32,855 bases of DNA from a virus: positions 1 to 32,855 of IMG/VR virus record IMGVR_UViG_3300029945_000037; one strand, 5' to 3'. The notes beneath the pieces are model-generated. The model had not been told where the DNA came from. It saw only the letters and a list, made by a program, of their open reading frames with translations, and ran no database searches. The position numbers and the translations under genes were made by a program. Within the stretch, counting starts at the first letter, position 1, and each line of letters begins with the position of its first letter. Positions 17,501 to 22,425 of the stretch are shown here, piece after piece.

Positions 17501-17593
17501 GGGGCCTCAAATGCCAAGTACGAGCGGTGGAAGCGGCGGCAGGCCAAGATGAACGCCAAGGCCGCGGCCAAGCGGAAAGCGATCTACCAGTGA
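14510..17593 (+). CDS. Large internal virion/ejection protein with NPFDRFD repeats
   Basis: A 1027-aa protein, the largest in the window. GTG 14510 overlaps the previous TAG by one base. The N-terminus carries three copies of NPFDRFD (residues 3-9, 18-24, 34-40), a motif type (NPF/YDxFD) that recurs at the start of large phage ejection or polyvalent proteins. Helical segments follow, then a Pro/Gln/Ala-rich linker (about 430-540) and a long helical part with hydrophobic stretches (YKAGVNAMMWKFALSAYHAT; AYLLAMATVVPLYNSIYQYL). The segment RDNMFWSRKTQQVLQAALAS followed by WREIGGGVMD resembles the LPD38-type domain of large polyvalent proteins. No lytic transglycosylase motif was seen, unlike T7 gp16. 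It is probably injected with the DNA (inference from position and size). Confidence 0.7.
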   Translation: MPNPFDRFDAPPAKAGGNPFDRFDSPTPAPRTGNPFDRFDASAPKTSKPPQQPKPADPSWLSTLGTAVENFPSSAVSAVKGFYNQVRHPVDTIGQLASAQMGLYGRAGLPGVDDRSKDLSKQMGHDMVDPYTSVSKFKKKLSTDPVGVAMDASMIAAPFDAMAGGRGAAAMGRSVSAAARPIVRAGESLRSTFNPARASPAAADTAAAFRRFRGTRGAEADRTAFQLGKLSKRIDGSPPEQHAPFYKFIETRGKAPASAKPGVAGLDISGAEYDRARDLGLDSKDIKAANQIRDVYNHYHDEAAKVIKANTNGQVGFVKDYFTHMWAEDAATVEQRMTNFATKQGTGRYFFKRTIPTIEDGIAAGLTPKYGPIQTVQVYTENMGNLLATHEVQAFLKQMHDETQGRSGAEWFRPGQQPEGWQPLSGILTERQPKVARRTGGAGRNEQRPGTQARLPAPDAPQLGGPGERPALGQEVPVVDAQTQLPGRNAVAPAWAPKPRDGLGGPGAAPQLEDAAANAKRAKGVVEPDAPSTEPAPDRSVQKEQLYAPPEVARLYNNAISKPFDPSAGPAETVGHAAYKAGVNAMMWKFALSAYHATTMMLESAVSRAAGGYEAASRGQIGTAARKLATAPFAPAVALDYGVRGDLLRRQILGIADHGPFRRELAERFAKTGARLTMDRDYRGTQSKLFYDAWKDGSLGAEMKRQAAEMYKGDAKMSQRAVAAARIVSNLMTSASRPLFEEVIPRIKLGAWSDMMGDYLKANEGAPEAEIQAYANKAWDTIDNRFGEMNRDNMFWSRKTQQVLQAALASPTWKIGSWREIGGGVMDLPESVKNIGTGKGVSPRTAYLLAMATVVPLYNSIYQYLKIGKPPQDGRDLIAGRTGGRDPRTGQPERLLFPGNQKEVFSAAQALGDGPPGVIQYGLNAGNAVPKAIGEQALNKDYAGRPLYGDTAAPGAEAEWLKGTAAPISMEQQKLKGSNIGMVESLLGAKSAPAYLEGASNAKYERWKRRQAKMNAKAAAKRKAIYQ

Positions 17594-18921
17594 AAATCCT
17601 TTTAGTCGACAACGCGGGGCTGATGACAGACTTTGCCGTGCGCTGCATGGACGCAGGCCACACGGTCAAATGGTTCGTTCGCCCGTCGCGCATGACCCTG
17701 AACATCGGCAAGGGACTGCTCACTGGCCAGAGCGCGCAGGTCAACGACTGGCGCGAGTGGGCCAAGTGGGCAGACCTTATCATGCTGCCCGACAACGTGC
17801 GCTACCTCCAAGACCTAGAGCCTTATCGCAAGATGGGCATCCCGGTCGTGGCCGCCTCGGTCGAGACGGCTGCGTGGGAGACTGACCGCCAACTCGGTCA
17901 GAACCTGATGAAGAAGCGCAAACTTCCGGTGCCCGAGTTCAAGCAGTTCTCCGATTACGATTCAGCGATCGCTTACGTGAAGCGCGAGGGCCGCGCCTTC
18001 GTGTGCAAGCCCTGCGGAGACGAAGAGGACAAGAGCCTGTCGTATGTCGGCAAGTCGCCGGCCGACCTGGTGTTCATGCTCGAACGCTGGAAGAAGCAGA
18101 GCCGCCACAAAGACGCATTCATCCTGCAAGAGCGGGTCAAGGGCGTCGAGATGGCCGTCGGCGGCTGGTTTGGCCCGGGCGGGTTCATCACCGGCTGGCA
18201 TGAGAATTGGGAAGAGAAGAAGCTGATGGCCGGCGACACCGGCCCGGCCACTGGCGAGATGGGCACGGTGATCCGCGCCGTGCGCAAGTCGAAGCTGGCC
18301 GACAAGGTCTTGGCGCCGTTCGAGGAAGACCTGCATCGCGCAGACTATGTCGGCTACGTTGACGTGAACTGCATCATCGACGAAGACGGAACGCCGTGGC
18401 CCTTGGAGTTCACCATGCGGCCCGGCTGGCCCACGTTCAACATTCAGATGGGGATGCTGGCGGAAGGAAAGGACCCGGCAGAATGGGTGCTCGATCTAGC
18501 GGAAGGGAGAGACGCGAAGCCCTTCGTGCTCGATACCTTGGCGGTGGGGGTGGTGATGGCGATGCCGGACTTCCCGTACAGCCAGAACACGCGCAAGGAC
18601 TGCATGGGCATTCCGATCTACGGGATCAAGCCGTCGATGAAGAAGCACCTGCACCCGTGCGAACTGCAACAGGGCAAAGCGCCTCACGACGTGAACGGGA
18701 AGGTGGTGGAACTGCCATGTCTGGTGACAGCCGGAGACTATCTGCTGGTGGCGAGCGGGCTCGGGCAGAACGTGCGCGAAGCGCGCGCAAAGGCGTACCG
18801 GGTGATCGAAAACCTGTCGGTGCCGAACAGCCCGTTCTGGCGCCCCGACATCGGCCAGCGGCTCAAGAAGCAGCTTCCGACGATTCAATCCCTGGGCTAC
18901 GCGACGGGCTTGCAATTCTAG
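17590..18921 (+). CDS. PurD-like ATP-grasp ligase
   Basis: A 443-aa protein with GTG start in a GTGA overlap with the ejection gene. The whole length follows phosphoribosylamine-glycine ligase (PurD, GAR synthetase): N-terminal Rossmann-like strand (MKILLVDNAGLMTDFAVRCM), ATP-grasp Lys (K140 in FVCKPCGDE) and adenine-hinge Glu (E181 in ILQERVKGVE), the PurD-specific GDTGPATGEMGT loop (215-226), metal-binding end LEFTMRPGWP (272-281), and the C-terminal subdomain (GDYLLVASGLGQNVREARAK, then FWRPDIG). The usual PurD RxGDPE signature is changed to RPGWPTF, so the substrate may differ. It could make GAR for purine synthesis or join another amine and carboxylate. It belongs to the late virion operon, not to a nucleotide-metabolism cluster. 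Confidence 0.85.
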   Translation: MKILLVDNAGLMTDFAVRCMDAGHTVKWFVRPSRMTLNIGKGLLTGQSAQVNDWREWAKWADLIMLPDNVRYLQDLEPYRKMGIPVVAASVETAAWETDRQLGQNLMKKRKLPVPEFKQFSDYDSAIAYVKREGRAFVCKPCGDEEDKSLSYVGKSPADLVFMLERWKKQSRHKDAFILQERVKGVEMAVGGWFGPGGFITGWHENWEEKKLMAGDTGPATGEMGTVIRAVRKSKLADKVLAPFEEDLHRADYVGYVDVNCIIDEDGTPWPLEFTMRPGWPTFNIQMGMLAEGKDPAEWVLDLAEGRDAKPFVLDTLAVGVVMAMPDFPYSQNTRKDCMGIPIYGIKPSMKKHLHPCELQQGKAPHDVNGKVVELPCLVTAGDYLLVASGLGQNVREARAKAYRVIENLSVPNSPFWRPDIGQRLKKQLPTIQSLGYATGLQF

Positions 18922-18992
18922 CCGGCGAAAAGCCCGAGGCGTTTGACCTGCTGCTAGGGCTGGCGCTGGCGCACGCCAAGGAAGTCCTGGAG

Positions 18993-19184
18993 ATGGGCCT
19001 CGACCCAATGGACAAGAACTTCCCGAAGCTGCTGTCCACCAAGACGGCGATCATGTCGTCAGTGCTGACTGCGACAACGCGGGTCAATGACGGCGCGCTG
19101 CGGCGGAAGAACAACGACAGGATCGGCCAGCTTCTCGAAGAGATGAACCGGCCCGACCCTGTCGCTGCGGAGTTATTCGGGTAG
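18993..19184 (+). CDS. Small helical protein, start uncertain
   Basis: The ATG at 18993 has AAGGAAG at 18978-18984 and gives 63 aa (MGLDPMDKNFPKLLSTKTAI...RVNDGALRRKNNDRIGQLLE). The same frame is open upstream and reads protein-like from about 18915 (AFDLLLGLALAHAKEVLE), directly after the ligase stop at 18921, but has no ATG, GTG or TTG there. The true N-terminus may therefore begin at a rare start codon (CTG or ATT). The pattern DPxDxNFxxLLxxKTAxxxSxL...RVxxxxLRRK resembles small proteins that accompany phage packaging genes, by memory only. Its 3' end overlaps a possible minus-strand reading frame. Confidence 0.55.
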   Translation: MGLDPMDKNFPKLLSTKTAIMSSVLTATTRVNDGALRRKNNDRIGQLLEEMNRPDPVAAELFG

Positions 19185-19280
19185 CGCCGCGTCTTGTGCG
19201 GCCGCTTCAATCCCGATCCGCACGCCTTCGAGTAGCGCGGCTTGGCAGCATTTATCCCGCACAGCCTGCACTGCGGCCAC
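19173..19280 (-). other. Possible 35-codon frame, or in-frame tail of the upstream gene past a TGA
   Basis: From GTG 19280 to TAA 19173-19175 the minus strand encodes a helical, phage-like peptide (AAVQAVRDKCCQAALLEG...IEAAAQDAALPE). It lies in the same frame as the winged-helix gene that ends with TGA at 19296-19298, so the frame is open from 19295 down to 19176. It may be a small gene of its own, a readthrough extension, or the cut-off end of a once longer gene. It overlaps the plus-strand stop at 19184, and no ribosome site was seen before GTG 19280. Confidence 0.3.
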
Positions 19281-19295
19281 GACCGGCGCGGGGGT

Positions 19296-19517
19296 TCAAG
19301 GGGTGGCAGATTGCAGTGCGGCGATGCCTTTGGCTGTTAGCTTTGAGAATTTGTCAAAACCTCGACATTCGATAAGACCCATTTTTTCCAACCGCACTTG
19401 CGCGCTTTTTTTCATCGGTGCACCACGCAGCGCATCACGAAGCCCGCGCAACAAAACGCCCGACAGTGGTGCTTCTGGTTCTGGCCGGTGCGCACCAGGC
19501 CTGCGCCGATCAGCCAT
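19296..19517 (-). CDS. Small winged-helix-like protein
   Basis: A 73-aa protein starting at ATG 19517, overlapping the upstream gene by 8 bases (ATGGCTGA). The first ~18 residues are basic and disordered (MADRRRPGAHRPEPEA). The rest has the winged-helix order: helices (VLLRGLRDALRGAPMKKSAQ), then VRLEKMGLIECRG and a final LTAKGIAALQ, as in small MarR/PadR-like DNA-binding folds where xxLxxxGLIxxxxxxxxxLTxKG is typical. It could be a DNA-binding regulator of the early arm. It is the last clear gene of the minus-strand operon. Confidence 0.62.
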   Translation of the reverse strand: MADRRRPGAHRPEPEAPLSGVLLRGLRDALRGAPMKKSAQVRLEKMGLIECRGFDKFSKLTAKGIAALQSATP

Positions 19518-19686
19518 CAATCGCCCGAGCGAACAACTGCCGCTTGGCCTCCTCTAGCGCGCCGATTGCGCCTAGCAATGGAACGCGATCCGAATGCTCA
19601 TAGATCGCGGCAAGGATAGCCCGCGTCATGGCGTCAAGGTCTTTGTATGGATCGCCACCGAATTGACCTGTGATAACTTCGCTCAT
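19510..19686 (-). CDS. 58-aa hypothetical protein
   Basis: A short gene below usual length cut-offs, found by reading the minus strand. ATG 19686 is in an ATGA overlap with the DUF6378 gene, preceded by GGAGGAGAGG at the right distance. It encodes an acidic-to-neutral helical protein (MSEVITGQFGGDPYKDLDAM, then AILAAIYEHSDRVPLLGAIG and EEAKRQLFARAIDG). No motif or membrane segment was recognised. Strong coupling signals on both sides support it as real. Confidence 0.7.
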   Translation of the reverse strand: MSEVITGQFGGDPYKDLDAMTRAILAAIYEHSDRVPLLGAIGALEEAKRQLFARAIDG

Positions 19687-20153
19687 TTCAGCCTCTCCTC
19701 CACCAGTTTGGCGTAGCCCTGAATGTCGTGCCAGTTGTCGATATAGTCGGGGTCGCCGTTCAGGATGCGCGCGATCTTGTCTGCAATCACGCGCAGCGCC
19801 TGACGCTGAAACGGCTTCATGACGCCCCAGCTTGTGTTGAACTTGCCCGCAGGCGTGTCGCCGATCAGGATGCCGTGCAGCGCTTCGGCGATCCGCGCAT
19901 GGTCGGTAAAGTCGCCGTAGCGGGCGCCGCGCTCGGCCAGGGTTGCGTCAACCTTGGTGCCGCGGGTGTTTTCGGCGGCAACTTGATTGCCGACAGAAAG
20001 CCCTGCGGCTCGCCGCGCCAAGGCTGCGATCTGGTCTTCCTCGTCCGCATCGCCGACACTTCTCCCCGCAGTGCTGCCGCACTTCGGGCAGCACCCCTTG
20101 CCGTCGAGCCAGAAGTAGCCCTGGTGGCTCTTGCACTCGATAATGTCTCGCAT
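19683..20153 (-). CDS. DUF6378-type phage protein with N-terminal Cys motif
   Basis: A 156-aa protein. ATG 20153 was preferred over upstream in-frame codons because it lies right after the previous stop codon with GGAGG upstream. Residues 80-155 (LAERGARYGDFTDHARIAEA, FQRQALRVIADKIARILNGD, DYIDNWHDIQGYAKL) match the widespread phage domain DUF6378. That domain has an all-helical pattern with conserved Arg/Tyr/His/Asp and resembles MazG-like nucleotide-pyrophosphohydrolase folds, but its function is not established. The N-terminal part has three Cys in a ribbon-like setting (C7, and CCPKC near residue 21), perhaps zinc-binding. The neighbouring primase/helicase gene suggests DNA metabolism. 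Confidence 0.75.
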   Translation of the reverse strand: MRDIIECKSHQGYFWLDGKGCCPKCGSTAGRSVGDADEEDQIAALARRAAGLSVGNQVAAENTRGTKVDATLAERGARYGDFTDHARIAEALHGILIGDTPAGKFNTSWGVMKPFQRQALRVIADKIARILNGDPDYIDNWHDIQGYAKLVEERLK

Positions 20154-20154
20154 T

Positions 20155-22023
20155 TCATTCCTCCTTCTTGGTGTCATCAATCGAACCGTCTCGCAGGCCG
20201 CCGACCATCCGCATCACCTTGGCGTTCAGCGCCCACTCAAGGCATTTGTCGAACGCCCGGCTGGCGTTGCCTCTGTCCATCCCGGCCAGCGTCCCGAACG
20301 CCGCGCGCGCCAAGGTTCGTGGAACTGGCTCTCGGGGCGGAATGTTGTTGTCTATTCGAGCGTGATCGATCGCCGCCTCGAACTTGTCGTAGCGCGCAGG
20401 CTGCTTGCCGGTGACGATGCGCGGTTCGGACCCCATCGAGACTTCGCAGGTCGTGCGCGCTCTGCCGCGCCGGTCGAAGCCGACGGTGACGGAAATCAAC
20501 GTGAAGCTGCCCCAGGCACCGACGCGGCCTTCGCGCGCCTTGGTGCATTCGAGGTAGCGAATATCGTTGCCCTTTTCGTGGGCCACTTCGAGCACCACGT
20601 CGAAGCCCGCGTGCAGCGCCCCGCCGCCGCGCGCGCCGGTGCCGTTCTTGGGCGGGTGGTGGTTGACCAGCACCATGCAGTTGAACCGCAGCGCCAAGGC
20701 TTCGAGCGTCTTCACCGCCGCGCCGCACTCGCTGTTGTTGTTCTCGTCCTGCAACAGGCCGACTGCGGTAAGCGTGTCGAGCACGATCAGCCCGAGCCGC
20801 GCGCCGCGCTTCTCGCGCATGACCGCGGCAAGGTCTTCTATCTCCTGCACCAGTGCCTTGACGTTGGCCTTGTCGCCCAACTGGCCAGCCGGCAGGGTCA
20901 CGATCGGCAGGTGGCCCAAGGTCTTCATGCGCGCCGGAACGCCGGCCAGCCCTTCGCCCGCCAGTACGATCGTGCCGCACGTCTCGTCGGGCTCGACCCC
21001 GAAGAACTTGTCGCCCGTGGCCAGGCAGCGTGCCAGTTCGTAAGCGAGGAACGTCTTGCCTGCGCCCGATGGCGCGACGACCATCGCCGTTCCCACCTTT
21101 GGCATACGCTCGAACAGCAGCCATTCTTGGTCAAAGTCGATGTTGTCGCCAGCCCATATCGCCTTCCCCCGCTGGCGCGGCCGGTATTCAGGTTCGGGAA
21201 TCTCGACGCCCTCGAAGATGTGCTCGGGGCTTTTCACGCCCGGCGCGTTCGACCCGTAGGTGTAGGCGTTCTCGACCTTGACCCGCAGGTGATCCGGCTC
21301 CCACGGCGGATCGCAGCGGTCGTTGAAATGGTCGAGCATCAACTCGTAGCAAAGGTCTTCAGACACGCCGTAGTCGCGCACACCGCAAGCCGCCGCATAG
21401 GTCGTGTGGTCGCCGCCTTCGCCCTCGATCGCCAGTTCGGCCCGGTCTTCCAGAAACTCGATCGCCAGTGCGACATTTGCTTCACTGTCCAGTTCGACCA
21501 GTGGGTTGGCCGACTGGCGCTCGCGCGGCGCGCCAATCTGCTCGACGAAGTGCGCCGGGCAGTCTTCCATCAAGGCGTCTTGCCACAACGAGTATTCCCC
21601 GCCCGCCGGGCAGGTATTGTAAACGCCGGGGTGCAGCCTGGACCCAGGGGCCAAGACGTACCCGTGGAACGAGCGCACGTCGACGCCTGGGGCGATGCTG
21701 GCGCGGTTGCGCGTGCTGGGGCCGTGCAAGTAGTAGTGGACCCCGCCGGTGGGCGTGCGGACTGCCAGCGTGTCGCCGGGCAGGTCGAGGTCAAGATACG
21801 AGGCCAGCCCCGGCTTGCCGCCTTTGACGTCGCAGTCGACCACGATCATGTCGTTGCACAGCACCCCGACGTTGTAGTCCTTGGCGCCCCACAGCGCGTC
21901 GATCTCCAAGGCGTCGTCAGTCGCTTCGGCACGCCAGCCTTCGCTGGCAGGTTCCTTGCGGCCCGGCAGGCAGCGGAAAACCTTGAACCCGCGTGCCGCC
22001 CACGCCAGCGCCGCCTCGCGCAC
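20155..22023 (-). CDS. Bifunctional PrimPol primase and RecA-like ATPase/helicase
   Basis: A 622-aa replication protein. GTG 22023 was chosen because it lies 2 bases after the upstream stop codon and the PrimPol domain begins at once (VREAALAWAARGFKVFRCLP). The PrimPol active site is visible: D63 and D65 in VVDCD, H96 in TGGVHYY and D115 in GVDVRS. The ATPase domain has Walker A APSGAGKT (317-324), Walker B LGLIVLDTLT (D416) and a sensor-like NHH near 454, in the manner of RepA/AAA_25 hexameric helicases. The C-terminus may be a winged helix. It probably primes and unwinds DNA for the family A polymerase encoded three genes upstream. Confidence 0.88.
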   Translation of the reverse strand: MREAALAWAARGFKVFRCLPGRKEPASEGWRAEATDDALEIDALWGAKDYNVGVLCNDMIVVDCDVKGGKPGLASYLDLDLPGDTLAVRTPTGGVHYYLHGPSTRNRASIAPGVDVRSFHGYVLAPGSRLHPGVYNTCPAGGEYSLWQDALMEDCPAHFVEQIGAPRERQSANPLVELDSEANVALAIEFLEDRAELAIEGEGGDHTTYAAACGVRDYGVSEDLCYELMLDHFNDRCDPPWEPDHLRVKVENAYTYGSNAPGVKSPEHIFEGVEIPEPEYRPRQRGKAIWAGDNIDFDQEWLLFERMPKVGTAMVVAPSGAGKTFLAYELARCLATGDKFFGVEPDETCGTIVLAGEGLAGVPARMKTLGHLPIVTLPAGQLGDKANVKALVQEIEDLAAVMREKRGARLGLIVLDTLTAVGLLQDENNNSECGAAVKTLEALALRFNCMVLVNHHPPKNGTGARGGGALHAGFDVVLEVAHEKGNDIRYLECTKAREGRVGAWGSFTLISVTVGFDRRGRARTTCEVSMGSEPRIVTGKQPARYDKFEAAIDHARIDNNIPPREPVPRTLARAAFGTLAGMDRGNASRAFDKCLEWALNAKVMRMVGGLRDGSIDDTKKEE

Positions 22024-22025
22024 CG

Positions 22026-22265
22026 TCAGCCCCTGTGCAGCCGGTACGTGTAGACCTCTGGCCCGGGCACCACCATACAATCCGTGCTCTTCGCGTTGAA
22101 CTGCCGCACCAGCGACCCGAGGTTCCTCATGCACTTCGCTGCGCTCCCGCCAAAGTATTGCCTGCCGCGCACGGCTTCATAAATGTCGAAGACGTGCGCG
22201 TGGCCTTCGCGGTCGAGCAGGTCGTAGAGGCGCTGGTGCGCGCGGGGTCTAGGCTTGGTCAACAT
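22026..22265 (-). CDS. Small winged-helix-like protein before the primase gene
   Basis: A 79-aa protein starting at ATG 22265 with AAAGGG upstream. It starts basic (MLTKPRPRAHQRLYDLLDRE). The order of helices and a likely wing (HVFDIYEAVRGRQYFGGSAA, CMRNLGSLVRQFNAKSTDCM, then VVPGPEVYTYRLHRG) resembles small helix-turn-helix proteins of phages. It overlaps the Cys-rich gene upstream by 17 bases and is followed 2 bases later by the primase start. A role in replication initiation or regulation is an inference from context. Confidence 0.65.
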   Translation of the reverse strand: MLTKPRPRAHQRLYDLLDREGHAHVFDIYEAVRGRQYFGGSAAKCMRNLGSLVRQFNAKSTDCMVVPGPEVYTYRLHRG

Positions 22266-22425
22266 TTTTTACCCTTTCCGCTCGGCGGCGCTCCGCCTCC
22301 ACCACGATCCAACACCCCTTCAAGAAACATGCGAAAGAGCAGCAGCGCCCTTTGCAACTAGTGGGCAGCGCCTGCTCGCCACGCGCGAGGTATTCCGCAG
22401 GCATGTCCCGGAAGTTACTTGACAT
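22249..22425 (-). CDS. Cys-rich 58-aa protein
   Basis: ATG 22425 overlaps the polymerase stop (22415) and is preceded by GAGGA. The 58-aa product has five Cys in its centre (SCKGRCCSFACFLKGC), a spacing that could bind zinc or an iron-sulfur cluster, followed by a charged helix (VVEAERRRAERVKNVDQA). No known family was recognised. Position between polymerase and primase suggests an accessory replication factor, but this is only context. Confidence 0.6.
   Translation of the reverse strand: MSSNFRDMPAEYLARGEQALPTSCKGRCCSFACFLKGCWIVVEAERRRAERVKNVDQA

Noticed and set aside
19185-19295. Terminator at the junction of the two convergent arms
   Set aside because: Only a short GCCGC/GCGGC pairing without a T-run was found near 19187-19206; not enough to call a terminator.
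20131-22053. 640-codon plus-strand open frame opposite the primase-helicase gene
   Set aside because: No motif, Arg/His/Val-rich composition, and the opposite strand has full PrimPol and Walker motifs.
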